A stretch of DNA of 64,000 nt from Marisalimonas sp016777705 (GTDB taxonomy: Bacteria; Pseudomonadota; Alphaproteobacteria; Puniceispirillales; Marisalimonadaceae), in the NCBI RefSeq assembly GCF_047717795.1, contig NZ_CP159808.1, positions 806,001-870,000 on the forward strand, in the 5' to 3' direction. Shown here piece after piece: positions 55,923 to 64,000 of this stretch. The translations under genes and the position numbers were made by a program. Positions within the stretch are counted from its first letter, which is position 1, and each line of letters opens with the position of its first letter. Under the pieces are notes generated by a model. The model searched no databases and was not told the DNA's origin. It saw only the letters and a program-made list of their open reading frames with translations.

Positions 55923-56357
55923 GTGAAACAAGATTATTTACCCATTATAGAGAAATGGGTTCGAGCTTTCATAAATACAATGAATAGTGACGTAAAAGAT
56001 GGTTTTGCTAAGCCTGGTGAGGATTTTGGTGACGTGCCTAAAGGTATAAAAATTATTTTTGATGGATATGGTTACAACGAAGATACAGATCAAGACGACG
56101 ACTTTAATATGTTGTCTTTTGCTGTTTTTGTTCATAAAAATTCTCTAACTGAATATTTTCCACAGCATGACACAAACTTCAATATGATTGTTCATAGGCC
56201 CAGTGAGGAATGTTGTATAAATGTTTGGTTTACTGTTAAAGAAGATTATGTAAATGTTTTGCCGTTTGAAGATATGCAAAATACAGAATTAGATCATGAT
56301 TTTGTAATTGATGTTATTTTCAAAATTGATGGTAGAGAAGAATATATTCCAGGTTGA
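55923..56357 (+). CDS. Acidic hypothetical protein
   Basis: This 144-aa protein starts at GTG 55923 after AAGGAG. It is soluble, with alternating strand-like segments (INVWFTVKEDYVNVLPF) and an Asp-rich loop (NEDTDQDDDFN). No family is recognised. It lies among the caspase-linked orphans and small lipoproteins. Confidence 0.6.
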   Translation: MKQDYLPIIEKWVRAFINTMNSDVKDGFAKPGEDFGDVPKGIKIIFDGYGYNEDTDQDDDFNMLSFAVFVHKNSLTEYFPQHDTNFNMIVHRPSEECCINVWFTVKEDYVNVLPFEDMQNTELDHDFVIDVIFKIDGREEYIPG

Positions 56358-56415
56358 ATTAAATTAAAATTTTGTAATTAAGAAATTAAAGTTAACAAAG
56401 AATTGGAGATTAATG

Positions 56416-56550
56416 ATGAAAAATGTTTTGATTTTAATAACTGCTTTTATTATTGGAGGATGTAGTACAGTTGCTGGTGTAGGTAAAGATGTTACAGACG
56501 CAGCTGAATGGTCAAAAGATACAATGTCAAAAAAATTGAAAAGTAAATAA
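56416..56550 (+). CDS. Entericidin-type small lipoprotein
   Basis: This 44-aa protein has start ATG 56416 (7 nt after GGAG) and lipobox IIGGC (Cys16), followed by VGKDVTDAAEWSKDTMS, the helical pattern of the EcnA/EcnB entericidin family. Entericidins are envelope lipoproteins linked to a toxin/antidote pair and stress in enterobacteria; here only one member is visible. Confidence 0.75.
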   Translation: MKNVLILITAFIIGGCSTVAGVGKDVTDAAEWSKDTMSKKLKSK

Positions 56551-56602
56551 AAAGACAATAAATATTTATGGTATTTATTTTTAATTCAATTCAGGTAAAT
56601 CC

Positions 56603-56893
56603 ATGTCATTAAGTGAAAAAATTAATGAAATTATTTCCAAAAACGAAGAAGTTTACTGGAATAATGAATTCCAGATACAACTACATATGTCAAAAAAATA
56701 CTTATTAGCATTTAAGACCGCAGCAATTATTGAATCAGGTGAATTTGATGAAACATTTCCACCACCCACACATATTGTTGCTGATTTAGGTGCCGATAAA
56801 ATAGATAATCATGATATGTTTATAAAAGATTTTTTTGAAGTTATAACAAAACTCTCAAAAGGTTTAACAATGTCTAATGGTAATTTTGATTAA
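56603..56893 (+). CDS. Small hypothetical protein
   Basis: This 96-aa cytosolic protein has an N-terminal amphipathic helix (SLSEKINEIISKNEE) and a central FPPPTHIVADLGADK. It follows the entericidin-type gene by 52 bp on the same strand. No family is recognised. Confidence 0.5.
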   Translation: MSLSEKINEIISKNEEVYWNNEFQIQLHMSKKYLLAFKTAAIIESGEFDETFPPPTHIVADLGADKIDNHDMFIKDFFEVITKLSKGLTMSNGNFD

Positions 56894-56945
56894 AAAAAGA
56901 GATTAATAAATAAAACCATCATCGTTATGTAACAAAATATAAAAC

Positions 56946-57554
56946 TTAATTTTGCTTTCTTTTATTTATTTCTGCCTCTAAATCTGCCATTGCTTTATCA
57001 GCATTTTTTTGAGTGCTTAAAACCTCATTTTTCTGAATTTGGTTTAAAAGAGCTTGATTTGCTTTACCAATAGGGAATTCTAGTAGTACAAAAAATTGAT
57101 ATTTATTAGCTCTACTAAAGGCTTTAGTTTTGGTTTGTTTATAACCAATTAATTTAGCTTCAGCGCTAACGTTTTTTATTACTTCTTCAAAAGCACTTTG
57201 TACTTGTTCATTAGTACCAGTTCCAATCGCCTTAGCATAACCGTCCGTTTTCGCACTTATATCACTATCTAAGCTGTCAGCTAATTGTCGTTTAGCATCT
57301 AAAATGGCTTTGCTCCTCGCAATATTCATGCTAGCCGATTCACCAGCACCACAAGCAGCAAGAGCAAAGTCACTTACAGGTACATTGAGACACCAATCAG
57401 GTATATCATCAACAGTATCAGCAACTTTATCTTCAACTTTTTTTATCTCTTCTTGACGTAGTTTTAAGGTAGCCTCAGGCGAACCTATTTTTGGACCACA
57501 AGAGCTTAAAATTAAGATTAATAAACCTGATAATATAGCAATAATATTTTTCAT
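56946..57554 (-). CDS. LPP20-like lipoprotein
   Basis: This 202-aa protein has lipobox ILSSC (Cys19). The mature part has WCLNVPVSDFALAACGAGES, then a long segment ARSKAILDAKRQLADSLDS, as in LPP20-type lipoproteins, where an Ala/Lys helix follows a short strand. It is likely outer-membrane anchored. Its start overlaps the stop of the DUF4384 gene (TAATG), so it is the last gene of a three-gene operon. Confidence 0.7.
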   Translation of the reverse strand: MKNIIAILSGLLILILSSCGPKIGSPEATLKLRQEEIKKVEDKVADTVDDIPDWCLNVPVSDFALAACGAGESASMNIARSKAILDAKRQLADSLDSDISAKTDGYAKAIGTGTNEQVQSAFEEVIKNVSAEAKLIGYKQTKTKAFSRANKYQFFVLLEFPIGKANQALLNQIQKNEVLSTQKNADKAMADLEAEINKRKQN

Positions 57555-58459
57555 TAATTTTTCCTTAAAATTGAATAACCTATATTTTTCATAAACCAGT
57601 TTGATTTTCCTATATCATCTAGCCTAATTGATAATTCTTTTATATCTATTTTATCCATTATTGCAAATTTCATTTTTGTTGCAAGCACAATTATGAATTC
57701 TTGTGTTTCATTTTTTTTAAAATTTTTAGGTAAAGAGAGATTAAAACCATATTTTTTATATTTCTCTTTGTTAGGAATAAAAAAACTTTCACTCAATAAG
57801 TTGTTCATGTCGTGTTTATTTGGATATAGTTTATGATAATTTTCTTTATCAACGCTTGGGTACCAGCCAAGAATAGTCACATATGCTTCTTTGGATAGTT
57901 TGCCATTAATAACGAAATTACTTCCTTCAAAAAAACGTTTTGTATCATCAACAAATTTTAGTTTATTTTTGTTATCTTTTTTAAATATTCCAATGTTTGC
58001 GTTAACAATAAATTCTTGATCATGATCACCATTATATTTAAAAACATCAGCATCAATTTTGACAATACAAAAATCTTCTTTTATTCCACCTCTTTTTTTT
58101 TCAAGAATAGCAAAGTCTTTTATGTATCCACCACTAATAGTATTAAATGTACTTTGATAAAGCTCACAATTTGCTTTATCTCCTGAATCAATACAAACTT
58201 CTATTTGATTAGAATTAAGTCTTTCCAAGCCAATTTTTCGAAGCGCATCATTCTTAGCTTCTCTTTCAGCTAAATCGCATGCTTCTTTTTTTGACGTATT
58301 TTCTCCCCAATATGACATGCCTTCACCTTTAACTATTTTTGCTTGAATTATTGATGGATATATAATTAAAAAAAGTAGGGCGCTATTGGCTAACAACAAA
58401 TACAACAGATGGTCGCATATACTTGTATATTTCGGTTGCTTCATATTTTTTGTTATCAT
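57554..58459 (-). CDS. DUF4384-like exported protein
   Basis: This protein of up to 301 aa has a hydrophobic export segment (about 18-40). The N-terminal mature part has AEREAKNDALRKIGLE (FlgT/LPP20-like), and AYVTILGWYPSVDKENYHKL fits the DUF4384 domain, found in proteins with proteases, kinases and TPR units. Its 5' end overlaps the protease gene by 77 bp; TTG 58399 or 58396, just before that gene's stop, would give a cleaner signal peptide. Confidence 0.65.
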   Translation of the reverse strand: MITKNMKQPKYTSICDHLLYLLLANSALLFLIIYPSIIQAKIVKGEGMSYWGENTSKKEACDLAEREAKNDALRKIGLERLNSNQIEVCIDSGDKANCELYQSTFNTISGGYIKDFAILEKKRGGIKEDFCIVKIDADVFKYNGDHDQEFIVNANIGIFKKDNKNKLKFVDDTKRFFEGSNFVINGKLSKEAYVTILGWYPSVDKENYHKLYPNKHDMNNLLSESFFIPNKEKYKKYGFNLSLPKNFKKNETQEFIIVLATKMKFAIMDKIDIKELSIRLDDIGKSNWFMKNIGYSILRKN

Positions 58460-59933
58460 TGAAATTATCCTTTAAAGGTGATTTTAAAAAAGTTGAAATT
58501 ACATTTCCTGAAATTCCAATATTTACGTCTTCTGGTATAAAGCCATCCTTATTTAAAACTTCTTTCTTATTTAATTTACCAACTGCTATACCTATAATCT
58601 GGCCATTATTATTAAAGATTGGCCCTCCACTATTTCCTTTATTCATCTTAGCTGTTATTTGAAATTCACCTGCAAGCTCTCCAAAGCCAGAGGCTTTGCT
58701 AACAATACCTTCTGAGATTGATGGGTTATATCTTCCTAATACAGATGACATTGGATATCCCATTAAATAAACTTTTTCACCAGGTATAGGATCCCTAATG
58801 TCATTAATTGATAAACTATGGTTTGATGGAAATGGTTTTTTTAGAATTAAAATGGCCATATCTTTATCTTTACTTTCAGGAATTTTTACACTTTCAACTT
58901 CTCTTACCTTTCCTACACCGTTTCGAACTACAATATAACTAGATCCACTTATGACGTGTTTATTTGTGATTATCCACTTACCGTTATTTATTATAACTCC
59001 ACTTCCAGTAGATACAGGCTTGTTTTTATTTAAAAATATTTCTTCAGGTTTTGAGTTTGGTTTGATTATAACTCTTTTGTCTAATTTGACTTGGGGTTGA
59101 ATAATTTTAGATTGTTTGTTTAGCTTAGGAGTTTTTATTAATTTATTTTTATTTATATTACTGTTTTTAGAATTTACTTTAGGTATGTTAGTCATATTTA
59201 ACCAAACTTTAATTTGATCAGATCTTTTTATATTTCCTGATTTAATAAACATCTGAGACGCTTGTTTTCTTAAGTTAATTGCTTCTTTTATATTTCCTTC
59301 TACCCAGAATATTTTACCTAGCAAGTCAATTGTTGCGGCATCTGGTTTTTGATTCAACAAAGCTGTCAAAATAATTTTTTTTGCTTTGTTGAGTTTACCT
59401 TGTCTCATTTTTGAGCTTGCATAAACTCTTGCAGACACTTGAGAGTTAGGACTAGCCAAAATAGCTTGCTTAAAATATTTTTCAGATTTCTCTATTTGTC
59501 CAAAATCTAAATAGACTTGTCCAAGAGCTAATTTAGCTTGAACTAAATCATTGTTTCTTTCTAAGGCTTTTTCGGCATATTTTTGAGCATCAGTTAAATT
59601 TCCAAGTTTTAATGAAGATAACGACATGCCGGCGTAAGCTCGGTCGTCAGTTGAGGTTGATGTGAATATTGCTTTTTCAAAAAAAGTAAAGGCTTTTGCA
59701 GGTTGTTCTAAAGTTAAATAAATTTTTCCAATTAAAATTTGACTTCTAGCGGATAGTTTTTCTTTACCTTTTTGAAATATTTTTAAATCTTCATATGCTT
59801 TATCAATATTTTCTTGCTCTATTAAATCATTTATAATTAAATACTGCTTTTCTGTTATTGCATATGTATTAATGCTAAAGCATATTATTATAAATAACGA
59901 AGATATTATGGTTAAAAATTTATTATTGGACAT
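58383..59933 (-). CDS. Exported TPR-trypsin-like serine protease
   Basis: This 516-aa protein has a signal peptide (1-25). TPR-like repeats span about 30-245, a Lys/Asn-rich linker follows, and a trypsin-like (S1, DegP-type) domain covers 305-500. The triad is His326 (TNKHV), Asp358 (KDKDMAIL) and Ser435 (GNSGGP). No PDZ domain follows, unlike DegP. It is likely periplasmic and activated by binding through the TPR units. It heads the operon with the DUF4384 and LPP20-like genes. Confidence 0.87.
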   Translation of the reverse strand: MSNNKFLTIISSLFIIICFSINTYAITEKQYLIINDLIEQENIDKAYEDLKIFQKGKEKLSARSQILIGKIYLTLEQPAKAFTFFEKAIFTSTSTDDRAYAGMSLSSLKLGNLTDAQKYAEKALERNNDLVQAKLALGQVYLDFGQIEKSEKYFKQAILASPNSQVSARVYASSKMRQGKLNKAKKIILTALLNQKPDAATIDLLGKIFWVEGNIKEAINLRKQASQMFIKSGNIKRSDQIKVWLNMTNIPKVNSKNSNINKNKLIKTPKLNKQSKIIQPQVKLDKRVIIKPNSKPEEIFLNKNKPVSTGSGVIINNGKWIITNKHVISGSSYIVVRNGVGKVREVESVKIPESKDKDMAILILKKPFPSNHSLSINDIRDPIPGEKVYLMGYPMSSVLGRYNPSISEGIVSKASGFGELAGEFQITAKMNKGNSGGPIFNNNGQIIGIAVGKLNKKEVLNKDGFIPEDVNIGISGNVISTFLKSPLKDNFNDNKKYEATEIYKYMRPSVVFVVSQ

Positions 59934-59937
59934 TTGA

Positions 59938-61236
59938 ATGATCTTTAAATCAAATTATTATTATTATATTCAACTTTTATTATTATGTTTTTTACTAAGT
60001 TCTTGTCAAACACCAAAATATTCTAAAGTTACAAATATTACAGATACAAGTGATTTTCTTCCAGAAGTTCAATATACTATTTCAGAAAATTTTAATCCTA
60101 AAAAATTAAGCTGTATTGCAATAGGAAAAATTACAGATGCGTCAGAAGAAAGTGATTACAAGTCTTTAGACAAAGTTTTATTAATAAGGCATGCAATTTA
60201 TGGACACTTGTCTCCTAAAAACTATCAGGACGTAGAGTTACATAAAGTTGCTTCAGTAATGAACTCTTCTTCGGATCATAATGTTATTTTAGATAGTTTA
60301 AATTGTGATGCACTTTTAGAAGGCACTATTACTGAGTTTAGAAACAATTTCTATGTTGCATTTTCGTCTACAAATGTTGGTTTAAGTTTATCTTTAAAAG
60401 ATAAAAACAATAAAGTTTTATGGAAAGCTAGTCATACAGCTGTATCAAGAGCGGGTTCAATTCCTTTTTCGCCAATAGGTCTTGCCACAGGATTATTTTC
60501 AGCATCTAGTAATAGTGAAGACGAAGTTGCTTTTCAAATGATAGATACAGTAGTGAGACGTTTATTAAAAACTCTTCCTGAGACAAAAGATGTTGCAATA
60601 AAAGATCAATTAAAATTTGCAGTTATTCCAAATTCAAAATCATCACAAGTGTTAGTTAAAATAAATGAAAAAAAAGATGAAACGCCTGACGTTCTTTTTG
60701 CACAAGGTTATTACGGTAAAGCCATTGATAAAATCAATGTCTTATTACAGTCAAAACCTAATGATCATAAGATTTTGTTTTTAAAAGGTCGATCTCAATT
60801 AATGTTAAACCAGTTTGAAAATGCTTCATCCACTTTTTTAGATGCATTAGCTATAGAAAGTAAGAGCGATTACTTTAATGGTCTTGGGTTTGCATACTCT
60901 AAATTAAAACAGATAGATATGTCACTTGCTGCATATAATAAATCTATTTCTCTAGATAATAAAAATAGCTATGCATATTTTCACTCAGGCTTATTATTAG
61001 AAAATTCAGGTAATTTTAAAAAAGCATCTGAATATTTTTATTCATCAGGCACAAGTGCAATTCTTAAAAACGACTTTACTAGAGCCAATAATGCTAAAGA
61101 TGCCTTAAAAAGATTATCCAAAAGTGATTTTTCTGTTAAAGAAAAGAGTGATAAATTAAATAAATTAATTAAAGATTTTACAGAAGATAAAGATAAAGAT
61201 TTTAAATTATTGAAAGTTAAAACAAGTGGAGATTAA
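59938..61236 (+). CDS. DUF799-like lipoprotein with C-terminal TPR repeats
   Basis: This 432-aa protein has lipobox FLLSSC (Cys23). Residues 50-215 resemble DUF799/GNA1162-type lipoproteins: HLSPKNYQDVELHKV, then CDALLEGTITEF, then GLSLSLKDKNNKVLWKA. Three or more TPR units follow (about 255-380), for example YFNGLGFAYSKLKQIDMSL. Its start codon is 4 bp from that of the divergent protease gene. DUF799 proteins usually accompany CsgG-like pores, which are not seen here. Confidence 0.7.
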   Translation: MIFKSNYYYYIQLLLLCFLLSSCQTPKYSKVTNITDTSDFLPEVQYTISENFNPKKLSCIAIGKITDASEESDYKSLDKVLLIRHAIYGHLSPKNYQDVELHKVASVMNSSSDHNVILDSLNCDALLEGTITEFRNNFYVAFSSTNVGLSLSLKDKNNKVLWKASHTAVSRAGSIPFSPIGLATGLFSASSNSEDEVAFQMIDTVVRRLLKTLPETKDVAIKDQLKFAVIPNSKSSQVLVKINEKKDETPDVLFAQGYYGKAIDKINVLLQSKPNDHKILFLKGRSQLMLNQFENASSTFLDALAIESKSDYFNGLGFAYSKLKQIDMSLAAYNKSISLDNKNSYAYFHSGLLLENSGNFKKASEYFYSSGTSAILKNDFTRANNAKDALKRLSKSDFSVKEKSDKLNKLIKDFTEDKDKDFKLLKVKTSGD

Positions 61237-61237
61237 A

Positions 61238-61315
61238 TTGATAAGACCAGTGATTAAATTTTCTATCGTTCTGTGTGCTTTATTTCTTATTCAAGGATGT
61301 GTTTCGATTTTTTAA
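61238..61315 (+). CDS. 25-aa micro-lipoprotein
   Basis: TTG 61238 with GGAG 6 nt upstream opens MIRPVIKFSIVLCALFLIQGC followed by VSIF and a stop. The lipobox is LIQGC. It starts 1 bp after the DUF799-like gene and is probably co-translated. It may be a genuine tiny lipoprotein or the stub of a longer gene. Confidence 0.45.
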   Translation: MIRPVIKFSIVLCALFLIQGCVSIF

Positions 61316-61353
61316 TTTTAACTTAAATATTTAAAAATATTTTTATATAAAAT

Positions 61354-62703
61354 TTAGATTAAATGATTGTAAATATAATAATATACGTCCTTCATAGATA
61401 ATAAATTTTCTTCAGGCACTTCATTTAAGATATCAAAATTTACTTTTACAGATTTTACAAGTGACTTATATTGAGTAAAGTCGCTACATAAATCTATTAA
61501 ATAGAATTCAGGCTTTATTAATTCAAAATCATAATTTAAATTATTCTTTGATATTTTGATTAGTAAAGCACAAACAAGTTTGTTGCACTTTTTAACAAAA
61601 TCAATAGGTAAGTCCTCAAAAGAATAATCTTTCTTAGGAAATGATATTTTTGTTATATTCTTCTTTTTTAGGAGTTCAACAAAGTTTTTCTTCGCAAGTT
61701 TATCAATGGGAAATGTTGTATCATCTCTGATTTTTATATTTTCTTTAATTAAATTTTTTTTATTTTCATATTTGTCAAAGTCTTCTTTGTTAAGTCCAAT
61801 GACTTCAGTTGTAATAATGCAAAAATTATTCTTTACAAAGTTAAAAGGAAAGCTTGTAAGAAATTCAAAGATAGAATTTATATCAATTAATTTTATATTG
61901 TTTGTTATCCAGTCATTGATTTTCATTGTGGTAATTGTATCTAAACTATCATTTTCAGGAACATTAATTATTGCGTAAATGTAAACGCATATATCTGGAA
62001 CACTTGTTCGTTTTTCTTGAGGTATTCTTTGTTCAATTTCTGGCGCTTCGCAGATAAAGCTTTGTAGTTTTATTTTTTCAAAACGGGCAAAAGTAATATC
62101 TGTTAGGGGTTCGTATGATTCAAGACTTTTTAATTGATCCTTTAATAATAAGTCTAGAAGTTTTGATATACCACCATTCCATTCGGTTGGTTGAGATTGA
62201 AATTTTTCATATTCTTTCTCAAAATTTGTTTTTACTGTTTTTTCCCATATAACTTTTTCATCTGAGTACAATAAACCTAATTCATTTTTTGAAAGCATGG
62301 TTACATATCGGTTACCAAAAGTTTCTATCCAATTATCTTTTTCTAAGGCTTGATCTAACCCAGTATCAAGGTATTTAAAAAATTCTTCTTTTGAAAAATT
62401 GTTAACTTGTTTTTTGCCTAAGCTATAAAAATAACTCTCATTTTTATTATATTTATACTCAAAAAAAATAATCCCTTCACTTTCTGATGTTTCTATTTGT
62501 ACTTCAATGCCTGTAAGGTCAATATCTGAGTAAGAGGAATTCAAGAATTTTTTTAAATCTCTATAGCTTTGACCAGTTCCATTTGCGTCAATGTCTTTGT
62601 ACATTTCAGTGATTTTCATAGGGTTCTTAAAAGAGTACAAAAATAGATTATTTATTTTATTTTCATTTTCCTTAATCCAAGATTTTAAATTATTAATGAT
62701 CAT
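61354..62703 (-). CDS. Large hypothetical protein (449 aa)
   Basis: This soluble, Lys/Asn/Glu-rich protein has no signal peptide or clear domain. Segments such as YKYNKNESYFYSLG and FNFVKNNFCIITTEVIGL suggest mixed alpha/beta structure. I do not recognise it. It lies between the micro-lipoprotein and the SAM-domain gene and is divergent from the latter. Confidence 0.6.
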   Translation of the reverse strand: MIINNLKSWIKENENKINNLFLYSFKNPMKITEMYKDIDANGTGQSYRDLKKFLNSSYSDIDLTGIEVQIETSESEGIIFFEYKYNKNESYFYSLGKKQVNNFSKEEFFKYLDTGLDQALEKDNWIETFGNRYVTMLSKNELGLLYSDEKVIWEKTVKTNFEKEYEKFQSQPTEWNGGISKLLDLLLKDQLKSLESYEPLTDITFARFEKIKLQSFICEAPEIEQRIPQEKRTSVPDICVYIYAIINVPENDSLDTITTMKINDWITNNIKLIDINSIFEFLTSFPFNFVKNNFCIITTEVIGLNKEDFDKYENKKNLIKENIKIRDDTTFPIDKLAKKNFVELLKKKNITKISFPKKDYSFEDLPIDFVKKCNKLVCALLIKISKNNLNYDFELIKPEFYLIDLCSDFTQYKSLVKSVKVNFDILNEVPEENLLSMKDVYYYIYNHLI

Positions 62704-62786
62704 ATAATTATACCTATTGACGGATGAATCCTAATACTTAACATAAACAATATATTTTAATTTTACTAAAATAAACTACTAATATT

Positions 62787-64000
62787 ATGGAAATATCAAA
62801 CTGGTTAGAAGAAATAGGATTATCGCGTTATACTGAAACGCTTTCTGAATTTCCTTTAGAAGACTTAACTGAATTTACCGACGATGATTTTAAGGAATTA
62901 GGAGTTCTTACTCCTCACCGCAAAAAACTTCTTGCAGCCATAGCAACTCTTAATAATGATGCTTCATCAAATGATGTATCAACAACTTCTGACACCAACA
63001 CATCATCTAGTTCTTTTTCTAATTTTATTAAAGATCTTCCTCAAGTTATAGCTATACCGCTTCACGAATACGCTGAAGAAGATCATCCAGGTATGAAACT
63101 TTGGGCAGCCTGTGATGCTATTGAACTCTTACTGAAGTTCTTGGTTATTATAGGTGCGGCTGATCGAAGGCAACATGGCGAACTAGATGATAAATTATTA
63201 AAAGATCTCTGGGGTAAGATTGAGATGCCTACGCTTGGTGCGTGGCTATCTATGGCGATATCTCTTGCGCAAACCAAAAGTAAACAGACACTTATGCTTC
63301 CTGAGATAGATAAGTATGTAAATGAAACCCTAAAAACATTACTCTATGGACCAGATAATCCGGGCACAGCCGACACCTCATTCCTCAAGCTTCGTAACCG
63401 TCTTGCACATGGAGGAGGCTTAACTAGAAAAGAAGCTGAGCGTTTAATTGGAATTTGGCAGGAACCTTTTGAAAAGACGATTGAGGCTTTAAGTTGGTTG
63501 TCAGATATTAATATCGTTGGCCTTGATGATAATGTTCCTATGGAACTTAAAGGAACATCACACAATCTAACGGCGGCACCTACTTTAGATGTGTCACGGT
63601 TTGAAGGTGATAGTGACGGAGTGTGGCTTGTAAGAGATAAAAACACTTTATCTCTCTGGCCTATGGCATTGTTTGGCTATCCTTCAGTATCAAATGCAAA
63701 AGGAAACGTTGATACAGGAGATGTAAACTCAACTCAAATATATGTTCGCAAAGACGTCGTTCAACTTCAATTTACGCCTCTAGGCGCAGAAGGCTTTAGC
63801 CACTCCGAAGCAGGTGTATCTGCTGTAGAAGCCTTCCAGTCTTTATTTAGTTTAAAACGTGCTAATCAAAAAGCATCAGAAAAGGCCTTTAAGATACAGG
63901 ACTTTGGACGAGAGGTCCAAAAAGATGCCAATCAAATGGTAGGGCGCTTAGAAGAACAAGAGCATATAGAAAATAGCTTTAAAGATATAGAGCAGGGGAT
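62787..64000 (+). CDS. SAM-domain protein with RNxxAH motif, 5' part
   Basis: This frame starts at ATG 62787 and runs off the window (about 404 codons). Residues 1-55 are a sterile alpha motif domain (ISNWLEEIGLSRYTETLSE, with LGVLTPHRKKLL). A Ser/Thr-rich linker follows, then a helical domain with LRNRLAHGGG (202-211), the R-x-x-x-H-type motif of HEPN or related domains. The rest is unrecognised. The base composition is higher in G+C than its neighbours, hinting at transfer. SAM domains mediate protein oligomerisation; an effector domain may follow beyond 64000. Confidence 0.7.
   Translation, partial: MEISNWLEEIGLSRYTETLSEFPLEDLTEFTDDDFKELGVLTPHRKKLLAAIATLNNDASSNDVSTTSDTNTSSSSFSNFIKDLPQVIAIPLHEYAEEDHPGMKLWAACDAIELLLKFLVIIGAADRRQHGELDDKLLKDLWGKIEMPTLGAWLSMAISLAQTKSKQTLMLPEIDKYVNETLKTLLYGPDNPGTADTSFLKLRNRLAHGGGLTRKEAERLIGIWQEPFEKTIEALSWLSDINIVGLDDNVPMELKGTSHNLTAAPTLDVSRFEGDSDGVWLVRDKNTLSLWPMALFGYPSVSNAKGNVDTGDVNSTQIYVRKDVVQLQFTPLGAEGFSHSEAGVSAVEAFQSLFSLKRANQKASEKAFKIQDFGREVQKDANQMVGRLEEQEHIENSFKDIEQG

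Noticed and set aside
63083..63646. Minus-strand frames near the window end
   Set aside because: They are shadows of the long plus-strand SAM-domain gene that runs off the window.
1..64000. CRISPR arrays
   Set aside because: No series of regularly spaced repeats with unique spacers was seen; the 12-bp tandem repeats at the island ends have no spacers.

Overview
The window is strongly A+T-rich and densely packed. Its genes look like those of a free-living, probably marine, low-GC alphaproteobacterium. PdeM, DUF2842, DUF3726, a PrdX-type tRNA deacylase, TRAP and peptide-type ABC transporters, TauD and PhyH oxygenases and an M19-type dipeptidase all fit that picture. No ribosomal RNA or taxon marker is present, so the clade is an inference.

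Region 1 (1-12.6 kb): the end of a PdeM-like phosphoesterase, a YeiH-type exporter, a BT1-type MFS carrier, a TauD oxygenase followed by gamma-glutamyltransferase, a catabolic run (VOC protein, SDR, DUF2842, mandelate-racemase-type enolase), and a three-gene minus-strand operon (M19-like protein, unknown 567-aa protein, DUF3726). Region 2 (12.7-20.4 kb): PsiE, then seven co-directional genes of which five are Fe(II)/2-oxoglutarate oxygenases (two TauD, three PhyH), together with a TIM-barrel protein, a thiolase and, convergent, a TauE-type exporter. Region 3 (20.6-33.3 kb): DEAD-box helicase, a DadA-like oxidase pair, SDR, LysR, EamA, then an NHL-repeat protein followed by a complete oligopeptide-type ABC importer.

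Region 4 (33.4-43.1 kb): a genomic island in the 3' end of tRNA-Arg(TCG). It is bounded by a 15-bp direct repeat of the tRNA end, and 12-bp tandem repeats of integrase-arm type lie just inside both ends, but no integrase remains. It carries two duplicated SxxK serine-hydrolase lipoproteins, three copies of a hairpin-rich repeat, a quinone oxidoreductase, a complete TRAP transporter, a zinc alcohol dehydrogenase and a decayed EamA gene. A scrambled zone (43.1-46.3 kb) follows, holding a pyruvyltransferase-like gene of different base composition and relics of qor, GFA and a zinc-ribbon gene.

Region 5 (46.4-52.3 kb): alpha/beta hydrolase, MetF-like protein, PrdX, cupin, TPR protein, EamA and small unknown genes. 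Region 6 (52.4-64 kb) is the most unusual. It holds a lipoprotein combining MORN repeats, a caspase-type protease and an EF-hand-like loop; a TPR-trypsin protein; a DUF4384 protein; LPP20-like and DUF799-like lipoproteins; entericidin-type and other micro-lipoproteins; several orphan genes; and, running off the end, a SAM-domain protein with an RNxxAH motif. These are families known from envelope stress and prokaryotic conflict or signalling modules. I regard 52.4-64 kb as the best candidate for an undescribed system, but its function is inference only.
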